Source of the DNA: Gallaecimonas sp. GXIMD4217
GTDB lineage: Bacteria; Pseudomonadota; Gammaproteobacteria; Enterobacterales; Gallaecimonadaceae
Length of the DNA stretch: 64,000 nucleotides
NCBI RefSeq assembly: GCF_038087665.1
Contig: NZ_CP149925.1
Coordinates: forward strand, 1,489,236-1,553,235
Reading direction: 5' to 3'
Position 1 is the first letter of the stretch, and every line of letters starts with the position of its first letter. Below the pieces are notes generated by a model. That model did no database searches. It was given only the letters and a program-made list of their open reading frames with translations, and had not been told where the DNA came from. A program made the translations under genes and the position numbers. Positions 45,772 through 54,032 of this stretch are shown here, piece after piece.

Positions 45772-46865
45772 TGCTGGACGCTTGGCTCAGCCCCAGGCTG
45801 GATGAGATCAGGGCCAGGGGACTCTGGCGCCAAAGCCGCACCCTGGCGTCGTTGCCGGGGGGGCGGATCCGGGTCGAGGGCCTGGATGCCCTCAACCTGG
45901 CCAGCAACGACTACCTGGGCCTGGCCGCCGAAGGCGGTGCCGTCATGGGCGGTGGCGCTGGCGCCTCGCCCCTGGTCACCGGCCACAGCGATCGCCACCA
46001 GGCCCTCTGTGACCGCCTTGGCGACTGGCTGGGTTTCGAGTCGGTGCGGCTGTTCTCCTCCGGCTTTGCCGCCAATGTGGGGGTGCTGTCGCTGTTCGGC
46101 GACCAGACCATCTACCACGATCGCCTCAACCACGCCTCCCTCATCGACGGCAGCCGCCACAACGGTGGCCGCTTTCGCCGTTTTCCCCACCTGGACTACG
46201 GGACCCTCAAGGGCTGGCTCAGCGAGCCTGCCCTGGTGGTCAGCGACGGCGTCTTCTCCATGGACGGCGACACCGCCGACCTCCAGGCCCTGAAGGCCCT
46301 GGGCCAGCCGCTGCTGGTGGACGACGCCCATGGCATCGGCGTGCTGGGCAAAAGCGGCGCGGGCCTGTGCGAACAGCAAGGCGTGAAACCCGACATCCTG
46401 GTGGGCACCTTCGGCAAGGCCCTTGGCGCCGGTGGTGCCTTTGTGGCCGGCTCGCGGGCCCTGGGCCAGGCCATCGACAACCTGTGCCGGGAATACATCT
46501 ATTCCACGGCCCTGCCGCTTGGCACAGTGGCGCAGGTACAGGCCAACCTGGACCGGCTGGCTTGCGAACCCTGGCGCCGGGAACAGGTGCTGGCCCTGGC
46601 GACCTGGTTCCAGGCCCAGTGCCGGGAGCGGGCGCTGCCGGTGCTGCCGTCGGCAACCCCCATACAGCCGCTGCTGTGCCAGGACGCCGGAGCGGCCCTG
46701 GCCCTGAGCCGGGCGCTGCTGGACAAGGGCTTCTACTGCCCGGCCATACGGCCGCCGACCGTGCCCCAGGCGCGGCTGCGCATTACCCTGAACAGCAATC
46801 TGGACCAGGCGCAGCTGGCGCCGCTGCTGGATGCATTGGAGGCCCACCGTGACTGCCTTGCCTGA
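45771..46865 (+). CDS. bioF: 8-amino-7-oxononanoate synthase
   Basis: 364 residues. The start overlaps the bioB stop (TGATG). Residues around 150-190 show the Asp-Gly-Val-Phe-Ser-Met-Asp-Gly-Asp segment, then LLVDDAHGIGVLG with the PLP-contacting Asp/His, and GTFGKALGAGGAFV with the Schiff-base lysine. It condenses pimeloyl-ACP with alanine to KAPA. It is slightly shorter than the E. coli protein (384), with no missing motif. It overlaps bioC by 17 bp. Confidence 0.97.
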   Translation: MLDAWLSPRLDEIRARGLWRQSRTLASLPGGRIRVEGLDALNLASNDYLGLAAEGGAVMGGGAGASPLVTGHSDRHQALCDRLGDWLGFESVRLFSSGFAANVGVLSLFGDQTIYHDRLNHASLIDGSRHNGGRFRRFPHLDYGTLKGWLSEPALVVSDGVFSMDGDTADLQALKALGQPLLVDDAHGIGVLGKSGAGLCEQQGVKPDILVGTFGKALGAGGAFVAGSRALGQAIDNLCREYIYSTALPLGTVAQVQANLDRLACEPWRREQVLALATWFQAQCRERALPVLPSATPIQPLLCQDAGAALALSRALLDKGFYCPAIRPPTVPQARLRITLNSNLDQAQLAPLLDALEAHRDCLA

Positions 46866-47589
46866 GGTGGCCAGCGCCTTTGGCCGGGCCGCCGAGCACT
46901 ACGACGGCAACGCCAGGCTGCAGCAGCGGGTGGCCGACTGGCTGCTGGCCCAGGTCGATGTCCGGCACGGGCAGGCCCTGGATCTGGGCTGCGGCACCGG
47001 CTATTGCCTGGCCAGGCTGCCACAGCAGCACCGGCTGGGCGTCGACATCAGCGCCGCCATGCTGGCCCAGGCCAAACGCAAGGCGGCGGATGCCGAGCTG
47101 CTGCTGGCCGATGCCCAGGCACTGCCCCTGGCCGACGACTTGGCCGAGCTGGTGGTGTCCAGCCTGGCCCTGCAGTGGTGCCCGGATCTGGAAGCGGCCC
47201 TGGCCGAGGCGATGCGGGTGCTGAGGCCCGGCGGCCAGCTGCTGCTGGCGCTGCCCCTCAAGGGCAGCCTCAAGGAGCTGGCGCTGGCCTGGGGCGGCTG
47301 CGCCGGCCACCTGCTGCCCATGCCCGAGGCCGGGTGGCTGCGGTCGCTGCTGCCGTCCGGCGCCGAGCTGGTGGAGCAGCGCTTCGTCTGCCACTACCCG
47401 GACCTCGGGGCGTTGCGCCAGGGGCTCAAGGGCGTCGGTGCCCACCATGTGCCGAACCGGGCCAGGGGCCTGACCGGCAAGGGCCGCTACCGGGCCTTTG
47501 TCGACGCCCTGGAGGCCCAGCGCACCCCAGATGGGCTGCCGCTGACGTACCAAGTAGGACTGATCCGATGGCAAAAACCCTCTTCATAA
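46849..47589 (+). CDS. bioC: Malonyl-ACP O-methyltransferase
   Basis: 246 residues from a GTG at 46849, supported by GGAGG 7 bases upstream and by the family start VASAFGRAAEHYDGNARLQQ. The class I methyltransferase motif is LDLGCGTGYCLARL, with ADAQALPLADDLAELVVSSLALQWCPDL downstream as in BioC. It methylates malonyl-ACP to start the pimelate branch through fatty acid synthesis. The gene overlaps bioF by 17 bp and bioD by 22 bp. Confidence 0.94.
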   Translation: MTALPEVASAFGRAAEHYDGNARLQQRVADWLLAQVDVRHGQALDLGCGTGYCLARLPQQHRLGVDISAAMLAQAKRKAADAELLLADAQALPLADDLAELVVSSLALQWCPDLEAALAEAMRVLRPGGQLLLALPLKGSLKELALAWGGCAGHLLPMPEAGWLRSLLPSGAELVEQRFVCHYPDLGALRQGLKGVGAHHVPNRARGLTGKGRYRAFVDALEAQRTPDGLPLTYQVGLIRWQKPSS

Positions 47590-48200
47590 CCGGCACCGAC
47601 ACCGATGCCGGCAAGACCCACCTTGGCTGCGCCATCCTGGCCGGCCTCAAGGCCAGGGGCGTGCGCGCCGCCGGCCTCAAGCCGGTGGCATCCGGCGGCC
47701 GCGGCGATGCCGAACGGCTCTGGCGCCATTCCGGGCTGCAGCTCGGCCTGGACGAGCACAACCCCTGGCACTTCGAGCCGGCCATAGCGCCGCACCTGGC
47801 GGCCCGCCAGGCCGGCCGGCCGCTGTCGCTGGCCGCCCTCAAGGACTGGTTCGGCAACTGGCGGCAAAGCGGCGCCGATGTCTTGCTGGTGGAAGGGGCC
47901 GGCGGCTGGCGGGTACCCCTGAACGACGATGAGAGCTTCGCCGATCTGGCCAAAGCCCTGGAGGCGGAGGTGGTGCTGGTGGTGGGCATGAAGCTGGGCT
48001 GCATCAACCATGCCCTGCTCACCGCCGAGGCTATTCTGGCCGATGGCCTGGTGCTGAAGGGCTGGATCGCCAATGCCGGCCTGGGAGAGATGGCCTGCCT
48101 GGACGACAACCTGGCCTACCTTGAGGCCAGGATGCCGGCGCCGCTATTGGGCGTAGCCGGCCACTGCGCCGATCCGGCCGGGATCCGGCTGGAACTCTGA
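47568..48200 (+). CDS. bioD: Dethiobiotin synthetase
   Basis: 210 residues from an ATG at 47568. The P-loop GTDTDAGKTHLGCAIL is at the N-terminus. GLKPVASGG and LVEGAGGWRVPL are the DAPA- and nucleotide-binding segments. It closes the ureido ring of biotin using ATP and CO2. It is the last gene of bioBFCD and overlaps bioC by 22 bp. Confidence 0.97.
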   Translation: MAKTLFITGTDTDAGKTHLGCAILAGLKARGVRAAGLKPVASGGRGDAERLWRHSGLQLGLDEHNPWHFEPAIAPHLAARQAGRPLSLAALKDWFGNWRQSGADVLLVEGAGGWRVPLNDDESFADLAKALEAEVVLVVGMKLGCINHALLTAEAILADGLVLKGWIANAGLGEMACLDDNLAYLEARMPAPLLGVAGHCADPAGIRLEL

Positions 48201-48272
48201 GTTCGGGAACGCTCCGGCCCGGGATCTGTCTACTCCTAGTGGGTAAATGCCCGGCGTGAAAGGATGGCGGCC

Positions 48273-48929
48273 ATGGCCGATATCCCAATTGATGCCCAGG
48301 CGGTGCAGATCGAACTGCCCGATGCCCGCCTGGAAGGCAACCTGAACCTGCCCGCCACCGCCTCAGGGCTGGTGGTGTTCGTGCACGGCAGCGGCAGCAG
48401 CCGCTTCAGTCCCCGCAACCGCCAGGTGGCCCGGGCCCTTAACGACAGAGGCCTGGCCACGCTGCTCTTTGACTTGCTTACCGAGCAGGAGAGCGTCATC
48501 GACGAGCGCACCCGGGTGCTCAGGTTCGACATGGCGCTGATCGGCAACCGCATGGTCAAGGTGGTGAACTGGCTGATGGCGCAGCCGACGCTGGCGTCTT
48601 TTTCTATCGGTCTCTTCGGGGCCAGTACCGGGGCAGCCGCCGCGCTCATTGCTGCGGCAGCCCACCCCGATGCGGTGAAAGCCGTGGTGTCCCGAGGAGG
48701 CCGGCCCGATCTGGCCGGCGGTGCCCTGGCCAAGGTGCAGGCACCGACCCTGCTGATCGTCGGTGGCCTGGACGCTCCGGTGATCCAGCTCAACGAGGAG
48801 GCGGCCCGGCAGATGACCGCCGAGCTGGATTTGGAGATCGTCCCCGGCGCCAGCCACCTGTTCGAGGAGCCCGGCACCCTGGAGGTGGTCTGCGAGCAGG
48901 CCGCCGACTGGTTCCTCAAGCACCTCTAG
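48273..48929 (+). CDS. Alpha/beta-hydrolase, dienelactone hydrolase-like
   Basis: 218 residues from an ATG at 48273 with AAAGGA 8-9 bases upstream. An ATG at 48264 is in frame but too close to that site. VVFVHGSGSSRFSPRNRQVARAL gives the oxyanion region, GLFGASTGAAAAL the nucleophile elbow (Ser in G-A-S-T-G), and a late Asp plus GASHLFEEPG supply the acid and His. Such proteins often occur next to or fused with phosphoribosyltransferases. It lies 72 bases after bioD without a clear terminator between. Confidence 0.88.
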   Translation: MADIPIDAQAVQIELPDARLEGNLNLPATASGLVVFVHGSGSSRFSPRNRQVARALNDRGLATLLFDLLTEQESVIDERTRVLRFDMALIGNRMVKVVNWLMAQPTLASFSIGLFGASTGAAAALIAAAAHPDAVKAVVSRGGRPDLAGGALAKVQAPTLLIVGGLDAPVIQLNEEAARQMTAELDLEIVPGASHLFEEPGTLEVVCEQAADWFLKHL

Positions 48930-48936
48930 GCGTGAG

Positions 48937-49611
48937 CTAGCACCTTCCTGAAACCCTCAGCCCAGCCTGCAGCCACCGGCCGATATGGTGGATCTGCTCG
49001 AGACAGAGGCTGTGGGCCATGTCGTAGCCCTGGTAGTCGGGGCTATATCCCAGGTCCTGCAGCCTGGAGACGGCCTGCCGGCCAAGCTGCTCGGGGACGA
49101 TGTCGTCCTGGCGGCCGTGGTAGATCATCACCGGCAAGTCGCGGTTGGCATCATTGACGGTCACCGAATCGGCGGTGGCGAAATAGCTGGACATGGCCAG
49201 CAGCCCGCCCAGGGGCGCCTCGAAACTGAGCGCCGCCTCATAGGCCACCGCGCCTCCCTGGGAGAAGCCGGCCAGGAAGATACGCTCACTGGCGATGCCC
49301 CTGTCCATCTCGCGGCGGATCAGCGCCTGGACGGCCCTGGCCGAGGCCCTGAGCTGGGCCTCGTCGAGCTTTCGCTCCAGGCTGAGGTCGAGGATGTCGT
49401 ACCAGGCCGGCATCACATAGCCGCCATTGACGGTGACAGGTATGGATGGGGCATGGGGAAAGACGAAGCGGACGCCGAGGCTGTCGGGCAGGCCCAGCTC
49501 GGGGACCACGGGGGCGAAGTCGTTGCCGTCGGCGCCCAGGCCGTGCAGCCAGATCACTGCGGCCTTGGGGCTGTCCGAGGTCTGGATCTCCAGACAGGGC
49601 AGATGGGTCAT
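48937..49611 (-). CDS. Carboxylesterase/phospholipase family (EstB-like)
   Basis: 224 residues. VIWLHGLGADGNDFAPVVPEL opens the alpha/beta-hydrolase fold, and IFLAGFSQGGAVAYEAAL holds the nucleophile Ser in GFSQGG. YHGRQDDIVP and YDMAHSLCLEQI provide Asp and His. The family hydrolyses short-chain esters and, in related enzymes, acyl-protein or lysophospholipid bonds. It is convergent with the hydrolase at 48273 (7-base gap) and lies downstream of fklB beyond a terminator. Confidence 0.93.
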   Translation of the reverse strand: MTHLPCLEIQTSDSPKAAVIWLHGLGADGNDFAPVVPELGLPDSLGVRFVFPHAPSIPVTVNGGYVMPAWYDILDLSLERKLDEAQLRASARAVQALIRREMDRGIASERIFLAGFSQGGAVAYEAALSFEAPLGGLLAMSSYFATADSVTVNDANRDLPVMIYHGRQDDIVPEQLGRQAVSRLQDLGYSPDYQGYDMAHSLCLEQIHHIGRWLQAGLRVSGRC

Positions 49612-49620
49612 GGACTCTCC

Positions 49621-49648
49621 AAAGAAAAAGGCAGCCGGGGCTGCCTTG
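49621..49648 (-). terminator. Intrinsic terminator of fklB
   Basis: A 9-bp stem (AAGGCAGCC with GGCTGCCTT) with a 2-base loop, followed on the minus strand by TTTTTCTTT-type T-run. It sits between the fklB stop and the esterase start, separating two same-strand genes. Confidence 0.85.
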
Positions 49649-49656
49649 ATACTGAC

Positions 49657-50271
49657 TTATTCGATGTCGAGCAGTTCGACTTCGAAGACCAGTGCCGCAT
49701 AGGGCGGGATGGCGGCGCCGGCGCCGCGCTCGCCGTAGGCCAGCTCCTGGGGAATGGTCAGGCGCCACTTGGCGCCGACGCTCATCAGCTGCAGGGCCTC
49801 GACCCAGCCCTTGATCACGCCGGTGACCGGGAAGCTGATGGGCTCGCCGCGCTGTACGGAGCTGTCGAACACGGAGCCGTCGATCAGGGTGCCGTGATAG
49901 TGGACCTTGACCTTGTCGGCGGCGGTGGGCTTGGCGCCGCTGCCTTCGGTCAGCACTTCGTACTGCAGGCCGGAGTCGGTGACGGTGACACCGTCCTTCT
50001 TGGCGTTGTCGGCCAGGTAGACCTCCTGGGCGGATTTGAAGGCGGCGTGCTGGGCTTCCTGCTCGGCCTTCATGCGCTGGCTGATCTCCTGGAAGGCGGC
50101 ATTGATGGCGTCGGGGGCCACGGCGAATTCCTCGCCGCGCAGGGCGTCGGCCAGGCCTTGCTGGACGGCGCCGATGTCCAGGCCGTCGAAGGCCTGCTGG
50201 GCCAGCTGGTCGCCCATCTGGCGGCCGATGCCGTAGCTGGCCTGCTGTTCTGTGGTGTCGTATTGGCTCAT
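49657..50271 (-). CDS. fklB: FKBP-type peptidyl-prolyl isomerase, FklB-like
   Basis: 204 residues (E. coli FklB 206). The N-terminal dimerisation domain (1-90) begins with the family's QASYGIGRQMGDQLAQQAF, and a helical linker leads into the FKBP domain (about 100-204) with VHYHGTLIDGSVFDSS, FPVTGVIKGWVEAL and IPQELAYGERGAGAAIPPYAALVFEVELLDI. It catalyses prolyl cis-trans isomerisation. No signal peptide is seen, so it acts in the cytosol. Confidence 0.93.
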   Translation of the reverse strand: MSQYDTTEQQASYGIGRQMGDQLAQQAFDGLDIGAVQQGLADALRGEEFAVAPDAINAAFQEISQRMKAEQEAQHAAFKSAQEVYLADNAKKDGVTVTDSGLQYEVLTEGSGAKPTAADKVKVHYHGTLIDGSVFDSSVQRGEPISFPVTGVIKGWVEALQLMSVGAKWRLTIPQELAYGERGAGAAIPPYAALVFEVELLDIE

Positions 50272-50352
50272 GTTCGAATCCTTGGCATGGTCAAAAGACC
50301 GATGGTAACAAAGGCGGGCGCCGGCAGCGACGCCCGGGCGGGTGCTTGCCCC

Positions 50353-51060
50353 TTATTTGAGCAGCGCGCTGAGGTCGGCGTCCTGCTCGAAGCGCTCGAT
50401 ATCCTGGCCGGCCCGCAGCAGCAGGCCGCCTTTTTCGCCGCGCAGCACCAGGCTGTCACCCTGGCGCTCCAGGGCGGTGCCTTCCGGCAGGGCGAACACA
50501 AACTCGTCCGGGTTCAGGGCCAGGAACTCCGCCAACCGCTCGGCACGGGTCTCGCCGTTGTGGCCCGGGGGCTGGTAGTCGGTGTAGTGGGGGTTGAGCT
50601 GGAAGGGCAGCAGGCCCATGGCGGTAAAGCTGGGCGGCTCGGTGATCGGCATGTCGTTGGTGGTGCGGATGCTCTTGCCGGCGACGTTGGAGCCGGCGCT
50701 CCAGCCCAGGTAGGGCGTACCCTTGGCCAGGGCGGCAGGGATGGCCTCTACCAGGCCCTGGGCATAGAGCTCGCTGAGCAGGCGGAAGGTGTTGCCGCCC
50801 CCCACCGCGATGCACTTGGCATTGGCCACGGCGGCCCTGGCGTCATCGAACTCGTGGATGCCGCGCACGGTGAAGCCCAGGGGCGCCAGCGCCTCGCGGA
50901 CCTTGTCGGTGTACTGGTCCCAGCCGATGGTGACGCCGGCATAGGGCACGAACAGCAGTTCACGCTCGTCGGCGTGGACGAAACGGTCGATGAAGGGCAG
51001 GGCGTGGGCCAGGTAGGGGCTGTCGCCTTCGCGGGATGCGCTCAGCAGCAAGCAACGCAT
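50353..51060 (-). CDS. pepE: Dipeptidase E (alpha-aspartyl dipeptidase)
   Basis: 235 residues from an ATG at 51060 with GAGAG upstream. CIAVGGGNTFRLLSELYAQGL and the nucleophile motif LGWSAGSNVAGKSI are the S51 family signatures. GLLPFQLNPHYTDY follows with the family's conserved His. It hydrolyses Asp-X dipeptides in the cytosol. It is in line with fklB (81-base gap), possibly co-transcribed. Confidence 0.95.
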   Translation of the reverse strand: MRCLLLSASREGDSPYLAHALPFIDRFVHADERELLFVPYAGVTIGWDQYTDKVREALAPLGFTVRGIHEFDDARAAVANAKCIAVGGGNTFRLLSELYAQGLVEAIPAALAKGTPYLGWSAGSNVAGKSIRTTNDMPITEPPSFTAMGLLPFQLNPHYTDYQPPGHNGETRAERLAEFLALNPDEFVFALPEGTALERQGDSLVLRGEKGGLLLRAGQDIERFEQDADLSALLK

Positions 51061-51120
51061 GACAATCTCTCGTGTGCATGAATGGGACACAGATCATAAC
51101 GAAATTTTCATGGTGAAGGA

Positions 51121-51149
51121 CTTGAAAAGTACCACGGTGGACATATTAT
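51121..51149 (+). promoter_or_regulatory. htpX promoter candidate, sigma-70 with sigma-32-like -35
   Basis: CTTGAAA at 51121-51127 matches the sigma-32 -35 element and, as TTGAAA, also sigma-70. TATTAT at 51144-51149 is a good -10 with a 16-base spacer. The CCCCAT part of the sigma-32 -10 is mostly absent (only CAT). The start codon is 31 bases downstream of the -10 box. Confidence 0.5.
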
Positions 51150-51180
51150 GTCGTCATAACCTCGTTAAGGAGCCTATTTG

Positions 51181-52059
51181 ATGAAAAGGGTCTTACTCTT
51201 TATTGCAACCAACCTGGCCGTGGTGCTGGTGATGTCCGTGGTGCTCAGCATCCTGTTCTCGGTGTTCGGGATCCAGGGCCACTCCGTCACCGGTTACCTG
51301 ATCATTGCCGCCCTGTTCGGTTTTGGCGGCAGCCTGTTCTCGCTGATGATCTCCAAGTGGGTCGCCAAGCGTTCCGTGGGCGCCTACGTCATCGAGCGTC
51401 CCCGTGACGCCATGGAGCAGTGGCTGGTGGACACCGTGGCCCGTCAGGCCCAGCAGGCCGGTATCAAGATGCCGGAAGTGGCCCTGTACGACAGCCCGGA
51501 AATGAATGCCTTTGCCACGGGTCCCAGCAGAAACAACTCCCTGGTGGCCGTTTCCACCGGCCTGCTGTACAAGATGGACCGCGACGAAGTGGAAGCCGTG
51601 CTGGGCCACGAGGTCAGCCATATCGCCAACGGTGACATGGTGACCATGACCCTGTTGCAGGGCGTGCTCAACACCTTCGTGATCTTCTTTGCCCGCATGG
51701 TGGCCATGGCCGTGGACAACTTCCTGCGCGGTGACGACGAGGAAGGCGAGGGCCTGGGCTTCTTTGCCTATATGGGCGTGACCATCGTCATGGAGATGCT
51801 GTTCGGGATCCTGGCCTCCATCATCGTGATGTGGTTCTCCCGCCAGCGTGAATACCGGGCCGATGCCGGCGGTGCGCACCTGGCCAGCCGCAACAAGATG
51901 ATCGCCGCCCTGGAGCGCCTCAAGCAGGGCCATGAGAGCTCCCAGCTGGAAGGCTCCCTGGCCGCCTTCGGTATCCAGGGCAAGCGTTCCCTGGCCGAGT
52001 TCTTCCTCAGCCACCCGCCCCTGGACAAGCGCATCGCCGCCCTGAAGGTGGGTGCCTGA
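51181..52059 (+). CDS. htpX: Membrane protease HtpX
   Basis: 292 residues from the ATG at 51181 with AAGGAG 8 bases upstream. Two N-terminal membrane helices (about 4-25 and 35-58) precede the M48 domain with the zinc motif HEVSH in [20 protein letters not shown]. Two further helices (about 160-180 and 195-215) are followed by the third ligand Glu in [22 protein letters not shown]. It degrades damaged inner-membrane proteins alongside FtsH. A terminator follows. Confidence 0.97.
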   Translation: MKRVLLFIATNLAVVLVMSVVLSILFSVFGIQGHSVTGYLIIAALFGFGGSLFSLMISKWVAKRSVGAYVIERPRDAMEQWLVDTVARQAQQAGIKMPEVALYDSPEMNAFATGPSRNNSLVAVSTGLLYKMDRDEVEAVLGHEVSHIANGDMVTMTLLQGVLNTFVIFFARMVAMAVDNFLRGDDEEGEGLGFFAYMGVTIVMEMLFGILASIIVMWFSRQREYRADAGGAHLASRNKMIAALERLKQGHESSQLEGSLAAFGIQGKRSLAEFFLSHPPLDKRIAALKVGA

Positions 52060-52087
52060 ACCGACGTTTTTGCTTCTGCTCATCTTT

Positions 52088-52111
52088 GGCCGCCAACAGG
52101 CGGCCTTTTTT
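52088..52111 (+). terminator. Intrinsic terminator of htpX
   Basis: GGCCGCC pairs with GGCGGCC around AACA, followed by six T. It starts 29 bases after the stop codon. Confidence 0.92.
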
Positions 52112-52220
52112 ATGCCGGAACCCGGGCCGGGTTTGCGGCGTCCTAATTAAGTCAAAATGAATAAAAGCTGAATGAGCCAGGGCGGGTGGGGCTTGGACAC
52201 CTGCCAGAGGAGAACACGGC

Positions 52221-52745
52221 ATGATCACGCGGCATTGGTCCGGTCCCTGGCAAAGCCGGGAGCGGGTGGAGCTTCATGAATGCCAGCTCAGGGGCGAGGT
52301 GGCAGGGCAGCTGGACGGCGAGGCCTTTACGCTGAGTTACCAGATCCGCTGCGATCCCAAGTGGCGGACAAGGGAGGTCCGCATCGAACGCCAGGGAGGC
52401 GACACCCTGGTGATGGAAGTGGACAGGCGCGGCCACTGGCATGCCAACGGCAGGCGGCTGGTGGCACTGGACGGCTGCCTGGACGTGGATCTGGGCTTTA
52501 CCCCGGCCACCAACCTGTTGCCGCTCAGGCGCTGCCCCCTGGAGGTGGGGGAAACCATGATGGTCAGCGCGGCCTGGCTGCCGTTTCCGGACTGGCGCTG
52601 GCAACCCATGGTGCAGCGCTACACCCGCCTGGGCCAGGACAGGTACCGCTACCAGAACGAGGACAGCGGCTACACCGCCGATCTCATCGTCGACGAGCAC
52701 GGCCTGGTGCTTTCCTACGGCGATGTCTGGGCCACGGCGCCCTGA
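52221..52745 (+). CDS. Putative glycolipid-binding protein (DUF1089)
   Basis: 174 residues, almost all beta-strand. ARVE-like SRERVELHECQLRG at the start, LVALDGCLDVDLGFTPATNLLPLRRC in the middle and the closing YTADLIVDEHGLVLSYGDVW match the DUF1089 / glycolipid-binding family, whose founding Pseudomonas structure suggested a lipid or glycolipid cavity. Cytosolic, with no signal peptide. AGAGGAG lies upstream of the ATG. It is monocistronic and has its own terminator. Confidence 0.88.
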   Translation: MITRHWSGPWQSRERVELHECQLRGEVAGQLDGEAFTLSYQIRCDPKWRTREVRIERQGGDTLVMEVDRRGHWHANGRRLVALDGCLDVDLGFTPATNLLPLRRCPLEVGETMMVSAAWLPFPDWRWQPMVQRYTRLGQDRYRYQNEDSGYTADLIVDEHGLVLSYGDVWATAP

Positions 52746-52760
52746 ACCGCACACCACCAC

Positions 52761-52786
52761 AAGGGCCCCCACGGGCCCTTTTCTTT
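52761..52786 (+). terminator. Intrinsic terminator after the glycolipid-binding protein gene
   Basis: AAGGGCCC pairs with GGGCCCTT around CCAC, followed by TTCTTTT. Confidence 0.9.
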
Positions 52787-52970
52787 TGCCACATATTGAT
52801 GCCCGGTCCTAACAACGGCATTTTGCGCGCTGCTTGAGGAGCCGGGCCCTGCTTTGAGTCCCTTTACCCTGCCCGTGATTTGCGGCCCTTCCATCGAACA
52901 GCAACTTTCGATAAGAGAAAATATCGTAAGTAATCTCAGAGGTTAACGCGGTCGATATTTGCGCATTAAG

Positions 52971-52992
52971 TGTAAATAACGTAATATTTACA
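52971..52992. promoter_or_regulatory. Operator candidate of the KfrA-like gene
   Basis: A perfect inverted repeat, TGTAAATA-N6-TATTTACA, lies 26 bases upstream of the start codon at 53019 in the AT-rich end of the 273-base gap. A weaker CGATA ... TATCG pair lies further upstream near 52909-52926. Plasmid KfrA proteins bind inverted repeats at their own promoter, so autoregulation is likely. Nothing else is evident in 52787-53018. Confidence 0.6.
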
Positions 52993-53018
52993 TCATTACA
53001 TAAAAGGAGGTTGCCGCC

Positions 53019-54032
53019 ATGCCCCTGAATCCCCAAGGACACCAGCTCAGAGCCAACAAAGACAACGTATGGAAGGCCGCCCAGGCCCTGACGGAAATGG
53101 GCGAGAATCCCTCGGTCAACAATGTCCGCACCTGGCTTGGCGGTGGCTCCAACACCTCCATCAGCCGTTATCTCCAGGAGTGGCATGCCTCTTCTTTGGA
53201 GGAAAAAAATGTAAGGCTGGCGACACCATTACACCTCCAGCAGTCCCTGGATGCGCTGTTCCAACAGATGGAGCAGGAGAAATCGGTGCAGATCCAGCAG
53301 GCCGAGGCGGCCTTTGCCGACCAAGTGCAGGAACTCAAGGAGCAGCTGCAGGCCCTGCAGACGGCACTGGAGGGCCAGCAGGCCGAGAACGCCGAGCTGC
53401 AGAGCCTTTGCCACGAGCAGCAGCAGCGACTTGCGCAAGGGGCGCAACAGGCCGAACGGCAGCAACAGGAGCTGCTGGCCCGTGACAAGGCCCTGACTGA
53501 ACTCGGTGCCAGGCTCGAGGTAACCGAACAACAGCTGCAGGCCAAGGATGCCCAGCTCGGCCACCTGTTCCATCAACAGCAGCACTTCCAGGAAAAGCTC
53601 CAGGCCGCCCAGAAAGAAAGCCTGCAGGCATTGGAGGACAAGCTGTGGCAGGCCAACCACGCCATCGCCCAACTGACCCGGGAACGGGACAAGGCCCTGG
53701 AGGAGAACCGCAACCTCCAGGGGGTGGTGGCCGATGCCCGGGCCCTGGAAGGACAACTGCAACAGGCCAGGGCCCAGTGTGAAGAGCTGCAGCAGCAATG
53801 CCAGTATCACCAGGGCCAGGCCGAGGCCGGCCAGGGCCAGCTGGCCAGGCTGGAGGAGGCGCTACATGACAGCGTCGCCCTGGACGAGCTGAAGGCGGAG
53901 CTGCACGGCCAGCGGCAGAGCCTGGCCACGGTCGAGGCCCAGCTGGCCATGCTGGTGGAACAGGTGAAGAAACGCCAGCAGCTCAAGGCCGAGCTGGAAG
54001 CGCTGCAGGCCAGCCTGGCGGATAAGCCATGA
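53019..54032 (+). CDS. KfrA-like DNA-binding protein with long coiled coil
   Basis: 337 residues. The KfrA N-terminal DNA-binding domain (about 8-120) starts with VWKAAQALTEMGENPSVNNVRTWLGGGSNTSISRYLQEW, a helix-turn-helix of the plasmid-replication-region family. Residues 70-335 are an almost unbroken heptad-rich coiled coil full of Gln, Glu, Leu and Ala. AAAGGAGG is well placed before the ATG. The stop overlaps the recombinase start (ATGA). KfrA is known on plasmids as an autorepressor and segregation-associated filament protein. Here the gene is chromosomal, between htpX-side genes and radD, with no other plasmid genes. Confidence 0.92.
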   Translation: MPLNPQGHQLRANKDNVWKAAQALTEMGENPSVNNVRTWLGGGSNTSISRYLQEWHASSLEEKNVRLATPLHLQQSLDALFQQMEQEKSVQIQQAEAAFADQVQELKEQLQALQTALEGQQAENAELQSLCHEQQQRLAQGAQQAERQQQELLARDKALTELGARLEVTEQQLQAKDAQLGHLFHQQQHFQEKLQAAQKESLQALEDKLWQANHAIAQLTRERDKALEENRNLQGVVADARALEGQLQQARAQCEELQQQCQYHQGQAEAGQGQLARLEEALHDSVALDELKAELHGQRQSLATVEAQLAMLVEQVKKRQQLKAELEALQASLADKP

